The notes under the pieces: generated by a model
Database searches by the model: none
The model's input: only the letters and a program-made list of their open reading frames with translations
Told to the model about the DNA's origin: nothing
Part shown: piece by piece, positions 38,332-50,800 of the stretch
How positions within the stretch are numbered: position 1 is the first letter of the stretch
How the letters are laid out: every line of letters starts with the position of its first letter
Assembly (NCBI GenBank): GCA_028023455.1
Contig: JAQFVV010000512.1
Span: 372,001-436,000 of the forward strand
Reading direction: 5' to 3'
Origin: Epiperipatus broadwayi
Taxonomy: Eukaryota > Onychophora > Udeonychophora > Euonychophora > Peripatidae
DNA: 64,000 nt
Translations under genes and position numbers: made by a program

Positions 38332-41300
38332 CATCATCATCATTATCAACTATTATCAATCCACTGCAGGATGAAGGTCTCTCCAAGTTTAATCCATCTT
38401 CTCCGATCTTTAGTTTCTCTTCAACACATCACCCCTGCACACTTTCTTATTTCATCCATCCATCTCACATGTGGTCTCTTTCTGGGTCTTTTACAATCTC
38501 TTGAAATCCAATTTAAAATTTTAATTGACCATCTATTATCATCTCTTCTAACAATATGTCCAGCCCAACTCCACTTCAATCTTTTAATTTTTTCAATGAG
38601 GTCAGTAACACCTGTTTGTTCTCTTACCCATACATTGTGTTTACAATCTCTTCTTGTTACTCCCAACATACATCTCTCCATACTTCTTTGAGTGGTCTGA
38701 AGTCTCTGAATTGCTCTTCTATTAAGTGTCCAAGTCTCAGATCCATAAGTAAGAACTGGTAAAACACATTTGTTAAAAACCTTCCTTTTCAAACACATAG
38801 GCATATTTCCTTTTAGTATCAAGTTATTTCTACCAAAAGCACTCCAACCAAGTTTAATTCTATGATTAATTTCCTCCATTATGTTTCCATCTGTATTAAT
38901 AATCTGACCAAGGTATTTGTAACTGCTAACTTCTTCTAATTCATCATAATCAATCTTTATTTTCATATTTTGAGCAAATCGATTAAACATTACTTTAGTC
39001 TTTTTAACATTTATCTTTAGTCCTACTTTCCTACTTTCATCTGATAATTCCTGCAACATATCCTGCAGATCTGAAGCATTATTTGCAAAAACAACTACAT
39101 CATCTGCGAAATCAAAATGACTTAAATAATCACCATTTACTTTCACTCCTTTAGTTTCCCATTTTAATCCACAAAATACTTCATGCAACACTGCTGTAAA
39201 AAGTTTTGGAGATATGGAGTCACCTTGTCTTACACCTTTCTCAATGTTGACTTTCCCAGTGTCATTATGTAATCTAATTGTTGCTGTTGCATTTTTAAAA
39301 ATATTCTTTAAAATATGACAATATCCTGGACCTATACCTTGATGATCTAATGCTTTAATCACTGAAGAAATGTTTATATAATCAAATGCCTTTTCATAAT
39401 CTACAAATCCTAAGCATAATGGCAACTCATATTCATTTGTCCTTTCTATAACTTCTCTCAATACCTGGATATGATCTACTATACTAAAACCACTTTTAAA
39501 TCCGGCTTGTTCTCTTGGTTGGTGGAAATCCAATGTTCTCTGTAGACGAATAGTAATTATCTTGGTAAAAATTTTATATAAAACTGATGAAAGGCTGATA
39601 GGTCTGTAATTTCTAATATCTTCTTTATCACCTTTTTTAAATATTAATATTATTACTGCATTCTTCCAATCATCCGGTACATCTTTATCATTTAGACATT
39701 TGGTATATAACTTTGCTAAAAAAATTTCTATTTCTTCACCTGCTTCTTTTAATATATCAATTATAATTCCATCATTACCTGGAGCCTTTCCTTTCTTCAT
39801 ACATTTAATTGCATGTCTCACTTCTTCATTTAAAATTCTGGGCAATTTGGAAGATGTAATAGATATAGGAGGTACTTGTTCTTTATTACTATATAATTCT
39901 TGATAAAAATCTTCTACCAATTTCATGATGTCATCTCTCCTTTTAGTAATAATTCCATCTTTTTTTCTTATTGCAGATATAAATTTCCTACCAATACCAA
40001 AATGTTGTTTTACATTCTTAAGACTTTTATTTTCTTCTACAGCTTTCCTTGCTAGTTCACAGTTATACTTTCTTATATCATTTTCAACTCTTTTCCACAC
40101 TATTTTACAAAATTTGAGATATTCAATTCTTTTTAATGCATCATTTTTGTATATCTTCATATTCCTTCTTTTCTTCATAAATTCTCTAGTCTCAGTAGAA
40201 ATTTTATTGGTCAATTGCTGTTTCTTCCTACCAGCTATCTTTGTTGCAGTTTTCAAAAGTGTATCAGTTATTTTCATATTAATTTCATTCAAATCTGAAT
40301 CATGTTCAAAATCTACTAATACTTGAAACCGATTTGTAAGTTCTAATTTAAATTCATTAGAATGTTTCTGAAGATTAGGAATATCAACTGTAAATATTGT
40401 TTTTCTTATTAATTTTTGTCTCTCTAGTTTTACATTAACACATAACTTACACCTTACTAATCGATGATCACTTCCTGTGTTAAATTTATTAAGACCATTA
40501 CAATCTTGAAATATGTATTTTCTGTTAGTCAAAATATAATCCAATTCTGCTGTACCTTCATTTGGATGCTTCCATGTCCATTTCCTTTTAACATTTTTCT
40601 CAAAAAAAGAATTCATAATATAAAGTTTTTCTTTTTCTGCAAACTCCACAAGTCTATGTCCTCTCTCATTTCTATTACCATAACCAAAATTACCCACAGC
40701 ACTTTCATCTTTCATTTTTTTACCAATTCTAGCATTAAAGTCTCCCATAACAATTTTAAAATGGTGTTTACTCTGATCAAAAGCCTTTTGTACATCCATA
40801 TAAAAATCTTCTACTACTTCATCACTATGAGAACTTGTTGGGGCATAAACCTGAATTATCTGCATTTGGTATCTGCTATTAAGTTGTATAACTAATCTTG
40901 CCACTCTGTCCGATACACCATCAATCTCCACAATATTGTTCTTCCACTTTTTATTTATAATGAATCCTACTCCACTTGTATTTCCAATATTTGTGCCTTT
41001 ATAATAGAGTATATGTCCACTTTTTAAATCAATTGTCTCTTCACCTTTTCTTCTAACTTCACAAAGTCCAATAATGTCCCATTTAATATAAGAGAGTTCT
41101 TCTTCTAATTCTTGCAATCTTCCTTCACTTGAAAGTGATCTGCAGTTGTAAGTACCTAAATAAAAAGTCATCATCAAATGGCAGCCTGGGTCCACAATCA
41201 GAGGATTCTTAGCACCCTCCGCCTTTGGCCACCAACTGCTGCCTTGGTTGGTGACTTTACAGCCTCCTGGGAATAAGGGCCATGCTTTATTTTTGTCTGT

Positions 41301-41630
41301 CATAATTGTATATATGTATTGGGAAAATATTTATCATTTACACAAACATTCATTCTGCCGTATCAGGCACTGAGAAGAAAGACCATGATGTTTCTTGATC
41401 TTAAACTCAGAGGTAAAAAGCCAATAAACTCACCATGCTGGCTAATGCATGTTGGTGAGTAGCCCATCCATGTTCATATACTATATGAATAATCACATAG
41501 TAATAACAGCTGCAACGACAAGAATGTATGGAGTGGACATTAGGAATTTGCCCTGCTCGGTTCCTTTAAGGCCTCCAAGAGGAATCAAAGGGTCTCCTTT
41601 CAGTTAATAGCAAAACTCCTTTCTGCAGCC
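38332..41630 (-). mobile_element. RTE-like non-LTR retrotransposon, apparently full length
   Basis: One intact ORF (38421-41303), a 5' leader of about 330 bp, and a short 3' UTR of about 90 bp that ends in TGATAATGATGATGATGA next to (TA)n at 38309-38331. A single ORF, a short 3' UTR and a short-repeat tail instead of poly(A) are typical of RTE-clade elements. The 5' edge at about 41630 (GGCTGCAGAAAGGAG on minus) also abuts TA repeats, into which a solo LTR has inserted. The 5' limit is inferred from that junction. Confidence 0.75.
38421..41303 (-). CDS. RTE-like endonuclease-reverse transcriptase, 960 aa
   Basis: Encodes the replication protein of a non-LTR retrotransposon, which nicks genomic DNA and copies the element RNA onto it. 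Residues about 47-285 are an APE-type endonuclease with TYNCRSL (51-57), catalytic Glu in GLCEVRR (79-85), YAPTS (153-157), GDFNARIG (187-194), ELDYILTN (253-260) and GSDHRLV (277-283). The RT spans about 480-830: KKGKAPGNDG (503-512), YRPISL (566-571), FVDYEKAFD (633-641), GVRQGDSISP (690-699), the catalytic FADD (732-735), GLKINVKKTK (761-770) and YKYLG (795-799). The C-terminal region has VLTYGSETWTL and WAGHIVRRDD, as in many RTE proteins. All catalytic residues are present with no stop, so the copy may be active or very young. The first 45 or so codons, before the conserved start of the nuclease, may be leader; a Met at about 44 is the alternative start. Confidence 0.93.
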   Translation of the reverse strand: MTDKNKAWPLFPGGCKVTNQGSSWWPKAEGAKNPLIVDPGCHLMMTFYLGTYNCRSLSSEGRLQELEEELSYIKWDIIGLCEVRRKGEETIDLKSGHILYYKGTNIGNTSGVGFIINKKWKNNIVEIDGVSDRVARLVIQLNSRYQMQIIQVYAPTSSHSDEVVEDFYMDVQKAFDQSKHHFKIVMGDFNARIGKKMKDESAVGNFGYGNRNERGHRLVEFAEKEKLYIMNSFFEKNVKRKWTWKHPNEGTAELDYILTNRKYIFQDCNGLNKFNTGSDHRLVRCKLCVNVKLERQKLIRKTIFTVDIPNLQKHSNEFKLELTNRFQVLVDFEHDSDLNEINMKITDTLLKTATKIAGRKKQQLTNKISTETREFMKKRRNMKIYKNDALKRIEYLKFCKIVWKRVENDIRKYNCELARKAVEENKSLKNVKQHFGIGRKFISAIRKKDGIITKRRDDIMKLVEDFYQELYSNKEQVPPISITSSKLPRILNEEVRHAIKCMKKGKAPGNDGIIIDILKEAGEEIEIFLAKLYTKCLNDKDVPDDWKNAVIILIFKKGDKEDIRNYRPISLSSVLYKIFTKIITIRLQRTLDFHQPREQAGFKSGFSIVDHIQVLREVIERTNEYELPLCLGFVDYEKAFDYINISSVIKALDHQGIGPGYCHILKNIFKNATATIRLHNDTGKVNIEKGVRQGDSISPKLFTAVLHEVFCGLKWETKGVKVNGDYLSHFDFADDVVVFANNASDLQDMLQELSDESRKVGLKINVKKTKVMFNRFAQNMKIKIDYDELEEVSSYKYLGQIINTDGNIMEEINHRIKLGWSAFGRNNLILKGNMPMCLKRKVFNKCVLPVLTYGSETWTLNRRAIQRLQTTQRSMERCMLGVTRRDCKHNVWVREQTGVTDLIEKIKRLKWSWAGHIVRRDDNRWSIKILNWISRDCKRPRKRPHVRWMDEIRKCAGVMC

Positions 41631-41641
41631 TATATATATAT

Positions 41642-43699
41642 TATAATGATCGAAATGGAAGTGAAGATCGAATCTAACCGCAAAACAATATCTGCAACTA
41701 CCAGGGCGCCATCTAGGCATTTAAACCTAGAAAAATTTATAGAGTAGGCAGATACGCGCTGTTAAGATTCCACTTTATTTAAATATTCCGATCGTTAGCC
41801 CTATTCACTAGCTCAGCGGAGACGCAGAGATAAAAATCTATATCTGAATTTATATCTTAAATATCAATAAATAAAAGCCACTGCCAAAAATTAACACATA
41901 AAAATATTTATTTACGCACATATAAAATAACATTTAAATTTTGAGGAATAAGTTTAACATTTTAGATTTTTATATTAACTTTTAATTTTACATTTACCAT
42001 AAATTTCAATGAGTTTAATATTTTATTTAGATGGTCAAGTAAGAATAGACTACATAGATTTGCATTTGAAAATAAACATTCTATCCCTATTTAACCTTAG
42101 GCTAAAATTCGCAGTCAAACTGGCATCAATCCATCTGATACATTTATGTATTCAATGTAGCATGAAAATACAACAGCACAAATATGCTATACTGTCAGGC
42201 ATGGACATCTGAACAGTATAGTTAGAGAAAACATTGACTCTTGTCCAATACAGGAATATGATGTCTGTATAGCAAGAAGAACAATAAAATAAAAACTCCA
42301 TAGGAAGGGACCACGATCCTTTTTGCCGACTTACAATCCCATCCATAGGCAAAGGGTTGGTGCGGTGTATTCAGCGATTCTGCACATAGCGAAACTTATA
42401 CTACATCTACTAATTACACAAATATATCCAATCCATTGACCCAATTCAACAACGACACAAATAACCTAAGATTACCCTCCTCTAATATAACTTTACAAAT
42501 CTATAGAGCCATTCATGCCCAACTTAAATTTAACATTTAAATACATTCGCACAGATTTGTTTTAAAATGTTGGGTATAGATCGGCTGCACAGATTCCACG
42601 GTCAAAACATTCCAAATTAAACACAACCGATCAAAATACAAAGTCAATCGATAACGTCAATTGCAACAGGGAATACACAAGGCCCCATGGCATTCATCAT
42701 AGGATGCCCGCATTAACATCGTTGACCTATATATTCCAATCGACTGTGAAAACCACAACATAATCAACCGCTAACGAATCTATGCAACGTCTATACCCAA
42801 CTTAAATGTAATGCATTTAATAATTTCTACAATAAATATTACTACCAATAAAAATAATAAAAATGGAAATGATTTTAGCAAAATTTCACTATATAAATTT
42901 AAACAATCAATTATTAATTTGAAAATCAAATAAGAGTTCATTTTAAAATTTAAATTAGCTGAATCTTTTAAAAAAAAATCAATGACGAAAGTTCTTAATT
43001 ACTTTTTTTTGGTTATTGTTAATTTGTAAAGTTCATAGCTCACGGTAGAAGAGTCCAGGTTTCTGCCTTTAATTCCCACGACACCTCCATTGGAAGATAA
43101 TGTTCCGGAGATGGCAATAGCTGGCTCAAGGTATCACAGTCTTTTCATTTTTCCTTTTTAAATGGAGAGTGTGGTATGCACGTCCTACCACCTCTCAAAC
43201 GCACAATGCTGGAACTGACCGAAAAAACTGTATTTCCCTTTTTATAGTAAATCTCCAGATTGAATGAACAAAGACGTCACTGTTCTGTTTTTTCGTTATG
43301 GTCCGGGCCTTTATTTGCTTCCATTGGTCAAGCTAAAATCTCTTTCTTCTCTTATCTAACTTTTCATCTGACTTTTTAATTAGACAGCTTTTGGATAATT
43401 AATAAACAATCATTTCCATTTATAGATTACAGGAATTAATTAATACCTGTTTTTATTTTTACTTACGTTATTTCTTTTTTAAACTATTTTTATATTTAAA
43501 TCTTTTTTTATAAAAAAAAAAATACATTCAAATACCTTTTTTTATTTATTAAAAAAAATATTTTTAAAGCTTAGCATCTGTGCGAATATATATACGTTTA
43601 ACAAACATTTTAATTTTAGCGTTTAGTTTTTTACTTTTATTTGTGAACGTTAAGTTTTTATTTTAAATTAATGTAACGACATATTTATATATCGTTACA
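41642..43699 (-). mobile_element. Solo LTR, family 1 (gypsy-like), copy B
   Basis: 2.06 kb homologous to 9189-11214 throughout (for example AAGCCACTGCCA, GTCTACATAGATTT against GACTACATAGATTT, ACAATCATTTCCATTT). Flanked by ATAT on both sides (41638-41641, 43700-43703) within TA-rich sequence. The right end (43672-43699) is a palindrome with arms TGTAACGA and TCGTTACA; the left end, TATAATGATCG, is the decayed inverted counterpart. It inserted at the 5' boundary of the RTE-like LINE. No coding content. The clear divergence from copy A shows the two are independent old insertions. Confidence 0.65.
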
Positions 43700-43703
43700 A
43701 TAT

Positions 43704-44225
43704 ATATATATGTATGATGGAAAAATAACAATTTTTTTACAAATATTGACCTAGAAAAAACTTTCAAATTTGATGTATTTAAGCAATTCAGACATATAGT
43801 GTAAGATGAACCACATAGTCCAATTAAAACTAATGTTGTATTTATCTGATTTAAATGAAAGTAAAAGAACGATTACTTCTAATTCAATGAAGTTGATATA
43901 GAAATAGTAAATCCGACCAATTACGTATTACATGTGAGAATTTTAATTGTACAAATTTCTCAGTATCCTCATTAGCACCGAGCGCAACACCCACTGCAGA
44001 TAGTTATAGTTATTGATTTATATTAAAATGATGGTCAATAACTAATTTCGACTATTAACATTTATTTATTATTGCTTACTCTGTTATAAAATGGTAATAT
44101 ATGAAATAAAGGCACTCTTGACATACATGGAGCCTCAAAATCTGAGTTCAAATCCCCTATACTTATAATGCTAATTTTTATATCATTATAAAATATGAAA
44201 TAGTTATACACTTAATTGTATATAG
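43704..44225. other. AT-rich sequence with a SINE-like trace
   Basis: GAGTTCAAATCCCCTATACTT near 44152 looks like a tRNA B box and resembles sequence at 35.69 kb. No A box or boundaries could be defined. Confidence 0.35.
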
Positions 44226-44784
<559 letters not shown>

Positions 44785-45601
44785 TGGTTATTTACTTATG
44801 TACATAACTAAAACTCTCTATCAATCTAACCATCTACAATGGTACACTATTTGTGTTACAAATTTGTATTATTAATTTATGTTGTAACTTAAAAAGTAAT
44901 AGTTTGATAGTTACAACACATGAAATTAATAGAGCTTAGACACACACACATATATATATATATATTTCAAGATTATTTCTCTTATTACTGGTTTATTAAT
45001 TAAATGAAATACTCTCAAACCAGAGGATAAGACCATATTTTTATTTATTTATAGGAAAGAGATTCAGTTAAGTTTTTTATTTATGTCATTTTTATATAGA
45101 GGTTCATCTCAAATGCTCTGTACAAAAGGCATGAATTTGAAGCTATAATACTATTTATTTTCAAGCTACTTTTAAGTGCTTTATACTAATAATTGGCATG
45201 TGGGCATTTTCTCTATACTTAAATGTAATCACTATTACTCAAAGAAAGAAAGATGTAATATAAATGTTTCATATTATTAAAAAACTGGATATATTTTACA
45301 TTTCAATATTTAAATGGTAGTAACAAAGTTTACATTGAGAAAAATCTTACATATGACAATTATTAATATAAAGCATTTAAAATAGCCTTGCAATAAATAT
45401 TATGACTGATTTAAATAAATGTTTTCCAGCCAAAATGTTTCAGACAAACATCTTTATAAGAAAATGATATGAAAGGAAGAAAATTACATTGATTTATGTT
45501 TTTACTTGAGATCTTCACTTACATAATAAACCAGTAATTTGAGAAATAATCTCAAAGGGTTACATAATATATTTTTAAACAAGAGCTGTGTACTGTATTG
45601 C
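44785..45601. other. AT-rich sequence, no gene seen
   Basis: AAACCAGAGGATAAGACC-type sequence near 45017 and AAACCAGTAATTTGAGAAATAA near 45530 mirror TTATTTCTC...CTGGTTTATTAA near 44966, suggesting an inverted repeat about 560 bp across. No ORF. Confidence 0.4.
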
Positions 45602-45643
45602 ATATATATATATATATATATATATACAGTATATAGCTATATA

Positions 45644-45689
<46 letters not shown>

Positions 45690-45780
45690 AAAATCTTTAT
45701 TTACAAATATATATATATATATACATTTTTACAATAATTATTTACATAAACATTTAAATTACAGATATATATATATATAT
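45602..45780. repeat. Clustered (TA)n arrays
   Basis: TA tracts at 45602-45626, 45640-45685, 45706-45722 and 45764-45780, interrupted by unique sequence. They form the left border of the Penelope-like fragment. Confidence 0.85.
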
Positions 45781-45825
45781 GTCGATACGAAGATTTTCAC
45801 TGGTTGCATATATAAAAGACGTATT

Positions 45826-46361
45826 TGCGGGTTCATCCATGATAAAAAATTTAAATATTGATATACCGACATTTCGACTTGATCACACAAGTCATCCACT
45901 GGATGATAAAAGGTAGAAAGACGGTTGTAGAGGAGCTATAATCACTGATTTGAAAAATAAACGTTAAAGTTCCACCAATAACAAAAATGTTAAATTAAGA
46001 ATGTTTTTTAAAAAATATTTTCAAATAGGAGGACGTTTGCATGTGTCATCTCACTTATTAATACAATCTGGCTTTTTAAGAATCTCAATGGCTTCTCTAA
46101 TTTTGCACTGGTAGAGATTATCACATCTGGATATGATCCTAGTACTAGAAAAGTCAATTTTATGACCAGAATCTATAGTATGGAGTGAGAGTGCTGCTGC
46201 TGATGAGTGTTGTTTAACTGCATTAGCATGCTCATCTCTCCTAACACTGATACGATGATCTACATCTGTCTTTCTACCTTTTATCACCCAGTGGATGACT
46301 TGTGTGATCAAGTTGAAATATCGTTATACAATATTTAAATTTTTTAACATGGATGAACCCG

Positions 46362-46363
<2 letters not shown>
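45826..46363 (-). mobile_element. Penelope-like element fragment between inverted arms
   Basis: Inverted arms of about 105 bp (45826-45932 and 46257-46363; TGCGGGTTCATCC at the outer ends) enclose a 5'-truncated coding end. Penelope-like elements typically carry such inverted terminal copies. Both arms contain GGATGACTTGTGTGATCAAG followed by TCGAAA or TTGAAA, reminiscent of the GAUGA / stem II / GAAA half of a hammerhead, but the invariant C3 and U4 before GAUGA are missing. The element lies between (TA)n arrays. Confidence 0.65.
46051..46311 (-). pseudogene. Penelope-like GIY-YIG endonuclease, C-terminal part
   Basis: 86 aa. After about 11 residues encoded by the inverted arm, GRKTDVDHRISVRRDEHANA carries the conserved Arg and the R-x-x-E-H helix of the GIY-YIG nuclease. 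DSGHKIDFSSTRII and CKIREAIEILKKPDCINK then match the usual Penelope-like ending (SGH-ID...; REAI-I-K....IN). The GIY-YIG signature and the whole RT lie upstream of the truncation and are absent, so it cannot be functional. Recognition rests on family knowledge of the C-terminal pattern. Confidence 0.7.

Positions 46364-46364
<1 letters not shown>

Positions 46365-46436
<72 letters not shown>
46365..46436. repeat. (TA)n microsatellite
   Basis: About 36 TA units bordering the Penelope-like fragment on the right. Confidence 0.95.
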
Positions 46437-46438
<2 letters not shown>

Positions 46439-47650
46439 TTATACAAATCACATAATTAAAATACTCTTGAATATACTGTATAATTATGTAAGTATAGCAT
46501 TTTAAAAAAAAATGTCAACTTATTATTTTGCTCTGAAATAATAATGTTAAAACTGCCAATAGATAACTCTATGTTATCTAACAAGACATGATGCCTATCA
46601 CATTTTAATTTATATCGTAACCATATTATTATTACTTACTACGTTTAAAAGTAATTCAAAATTGAAGTCAGTGAAGGGTTATCAGAATGTAGTAAGTACA
46701 AATATTTAGTACAATAAACTTCAATAACAATTTAAATTTGTTATCACTTTGTATTTGAAATCACACAGTGCCACTCAGTGCAAGCCACAGAAATCAATGG
46801 ATGCAAAAAGATTTGTGCATAAAATCCCTATTTAGTTCCTACTCATCCAATCTTCCCCGACTAGTTTCTAGTTTGTGGCTTTCATCAGTGAGGGAGGGAC
46901 CTTAGATCTGAGAACACTGCATCTACATCTTAGGAATCGATCCTAACTCATTAATTCTATTAATTGTGACAACTGGTAAATAAATCTTAAATATTGGGTG
47001 TTATAATTTTAAAGTTAAAATAAAAATATTCATTAAACTTTTCATATCCGGAGAAATTTAAAGTGGAAAATTTAAAGCCTATATACTTTTAAAGCTAAAA
47101 TAATTCTTATATATGTTTCTAAAAACACCTGTGGAAAACTGTGAGGTTATTTTAAATCAATTTATTACTGCTATTGATTCATTATGGATATTATAAAACA
47201 AGATCCAAAGTATTAAAGTTATTATTTATTTTGAAAGAATAATAACCAAGATATTTCTAAATTTAAATTTGTTATAAATGATGAGACTTTTAATGCTATA
47301 ATTCTAGTCAAATGCATTATTTACATTTTTATTAAGTAAAGTCTTGAATAACTTTAATTGTACTTTTAAAAACCGGGTGAACTTTTGATAATTATATTGG
47401 ATTGTTATAATTATTTCATGACACTTTATCCTTTAGTATTATATTTAAATTAACTATAAATTAAAAAAAATAAGTTGATAATAGTTAATGATACCAAATA
47501 TTATTCAATTGGAGATTTAAATTGTTTAATTGGAAGGATAAAACTAGTTTAGTGATACTGTTTAAAATTAGCATCAACATTCACCATTATATTTCAATGC
47601 AGTTTTAATAAAAACACATGAACACCATTCCTTACGTTTGCTCAAGCAGT
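46437..47650. other. AT-rich sequence with a MITE fragment
   Basis: About 46766-46832 (GTGCCACTCAGTGCAAGCC, ATCAATGGATGCAAAAAG, TTTGTGCATAAAATCC) matches part of the MITE at 47.65 kb in inverse orientation. CTAGTTTGTGGCTTTCATCAG near 46870 resembles 8.11 kb. No gene. Confidence 0.5.
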
Positions 47651-47832
47651 TAAAACATGCAAAACTCTCAATACTGTAGTGCAATCATTGCAATCCAAAG
47701 TAATCAATGGATCCAAGGTTTGTGCATTATATAAGGATTTTATGCACAAGCCATCTTGCATCCGTTGATTACTCTGGCTTGCACAAAGTGACACTAATAT
47801 ATGGAGAGTTTTGTCAGTTTTAAAAAAAATCA
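47651..47832. mobile_element. Short palindromic MITE, complete copy
   Basis: 182 bp with terminal inverted repeats TTAAAAC...CAAAACTCTC and GAGAGTTTTG...GTTTTAA, and inner inverted segments GTAATCAATGGATCCAAG and CTTGCATCCGTTGATTAC. It may carry a TA or TTAA duplication, which cannot be separated from the repeat itself. Non-coding. Relatives: 29.64-29.80 kb and 46.77-46.83 kb. Confidence 0.7.
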
Positions 47833-50800
47833 CAAATAGTTAATGATCATATCCATTAATAATTTCTCTACAATTTATAATCTTTTATTAATGAATAATT
47901 ATCCATTAATATGTGTATTAGAGTTTAAATTGATTATATTGATTTTTTTAAATATTTATTTATATTGATGGAAAATATATTAATAATAGGACATAAGATA
48001 TTTATTAACGGATGCTGTATCTTTTACTGTTATTGATATTTTTCTGCAATTCTATTAGTGTACTCACAGGAAGCAAGAAATAGCTTCATTTTGTACTATT
48101 TATTTCATGAAATAATAGTATTTAAAGTGATTACGGAATTGATTTTGAAGTTCAGGAAATAATTAAGGCCTTAAGAAATGATTCTGCAGAAAACATAATT
48201 ATTCTGAGTGGCTTTCACAAATTTTTGCATATGGATTCTCATAAATAAAACATTATTTGAGTGTGGCAAAGACTATGATGCAGTAAAAACAGTGTGCATT
48301 TTGTTACATGAGATCAAAGAGATTGATAAAAAAATTTGTAATAAATGGCTTGTGGACCTAACCTAGTCACTAATTGATTTTAAGCATATATCCCCCGACT
48401 ACAATAAAGACTACAATTTAATAAAGAGATGCCTGGATAAGTATAATTGACAATTTGCAGCTAAAATTATATGAAGTATAATATTAAGACCATATATTGG
48501 AAAAAGTGAGATGAAGCTGGAGATGCCGTCAATTTTAACTTAATGACTTTCAGGAGTAATTAATATGAATTTTATTATAATTTAAATATTAACGGATAAA
48601 TTGTAAGCATTCAGAATAATGTAATATCAATGTATAACTAATTGAATTTCAAACCGTGTAAATTTGAATCCTAATTGGTAATTTATACATGACGTGTATG
48701 TTCGTTGACAAAGTGTATGCTTTCAACATAATTCTGTATCTATATTAAATTAATTATATTCTCTTTTTATGTTCCACTTTTAACTTTGCTAGCTTTGAAT
48801 GTAATGTATATTATTGATAATTTTATTATATACTAGAATTTGGTATGTATCTTTTGATAATATACAAGGAGAGTGATTAAAGTTATATTTTTGAAAGATA
48901 ATTATTCTGAGTAAGTTTTTGCTTCAGTGAAGAAATAAAGAATTCATAGACATTTTTTTTAAAAATTGAAATATATAATTGTGTTCTATATTTAGTGTTA
49001 ATAGGTAACTAAGCAGTCGACTTGCAAATAAAGTATAAGGTTCCCGACATATATGTTATTTAAAATTATATGTGATTGGAAAATATGATCACTAAAAGGC
49101 TAATAGAGATTAAGGTAATTTATTCATTTTAAGATATTTTTTTATATATTTGGTTAGTAAAACCTCGACCTGTCAAAATTTCATGAAAAGGTAAAATTAA
49201 GGTTTATTGAATTTAATTATATGGAATATTTTGTTCTATCTTTTGTTTTAAAATTACCAGAATGCTGATATTAAGTAACTAATATCAATTATGTTTGCAC
49301 AATAATTACTATTTTAATTTACTATGTATTCGTTTATGATTATGTTCATTTGTTTAATGTGTGCACTTGTAGTGTAGACAGATATTGTTGATTTTGGGAT
49401 TTTATTAATTTTAAAGCATTGGCTGATCATGGCCTGATGATGATATTTACCATTAGTGAATTCATGTGTTAGGTGTGTGTTAATCAACCCCTATAATGTC
49501 TAGAGAGCAGTTTTGTGTGTATTGTTATTAAAAGAACTTAACCTTCCCTTTTTTTATATTCTTACAGGTATGCAAAAAATTGGCATCTGGATACCAGACC
49601 ATATCTAATCACAAAGTTACCATGGTCCAGAATATTATTTATTTGCATTGGCTCAGGTTTACTCTATTAGTGATGTGTTACATTTAACATTGGATTACAT
49701 CCCATCTACTCTTAATAGTTTAATATTTTGTAATGATAAGATTATCCTAAAGAAAGTATAAAAAAGATTAGCAAACTATGTCAGCATTGAACAAACAATT
49801 CGATAAAATATAATAATATTGTTATTAATTATTAATTTATAATACTGTATTATTTTCTAAACTACTATTATTGACTCAAATTGATAAGAAAGATACCAAT
49901 ATTACTTAGCTATTGTAATTCCTAACAAAAGCCGTATTGAATTAAGTTTCTCACACAGAGGCTATTAAATGTGATTGTACATTGTTCCATGCCGTATGGA
50001 GTATAAGTTAAAAGAATGTTGTCAGCCCAAACTTCAATATAAATAAAATTAGTGATGTTGCATTATCTTTTGCATGATGATATGGTTATAATCATAATTA
50101 CATTATAAAAGAGTTTACCATTGGCATATTACATTATGGTCGAAGATGATGTACTCATATTGTATAGGTAAAAATTTTGTGTGTTATTCTGTTTGTATTC
50201 TATTTTTTTGTATATAAAAGTGTAAACAAGAATCCAATAAAAGTGTAAATATAATCTAGTTATGTGTAAATTTATATTATTTTTTTGATAAGAGCTAAGT
50301 AGATCTTTCATGTTAACTTTAAATTTATTTTAATAATTTTTTATATAATATAATTTAATAAAGAATTATTTTTTTTGTAAATAATACTTGTAAATAAAAT
50401 TTGTTTCGATTTTAAATTTAATAAGTTGTCCAATCACCTTACTGCAATTGCTTCACACCATCCATTCTATAGTTTTAACCATCATCATCATCACTTAATA
50501 TTTTCATTCATATAGCTATTGTTATTGCTATTGTTACTTAGTATTATTAGACATTACATTTACGTATATCATCAACCAATAGCATTAAACATTAGTATCT
50601 CTGAGCATATGATGTCACCCTATTAAATGATTATAAATATCAATGGTAGTATTAGAGAATGCTATTGTAATATAGCAGTTTAAGAACTAAATAAATGATT
50701 GTAAGACAGTAATACTGTCGAAACTTAAATGACATTGTCTTAAATTTAAACTTGATCATCCTTGTCAGAGATATTAAAGTTAAGAAAATGAGGAGGTCAT

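Noticed and set aside
38556-40895. Several plus-strand ORFs of 65-143 codons
   Set aside because: Antisense shadows of the RTE-like ORF, with no motif of their own.
46291-46320. Confident hammerhead call in the Penelope-like arms
   Set aside because: The invariant C3-U4 before GAUGA is absent and no stem I could be drawn; kept only as a low-level observation.
48160-48540. Coding-looking stretch
   Set aside because: Short pieces in several frames with stops, no family match.
49560-49640. Possible mariner transposase remnant (AAAATTGGCATCTGGATACC...)
   Set aside because: Only about 12 codons resemble the mariner KLG-WVPH motif; no other motif or inverted repeats nearby.
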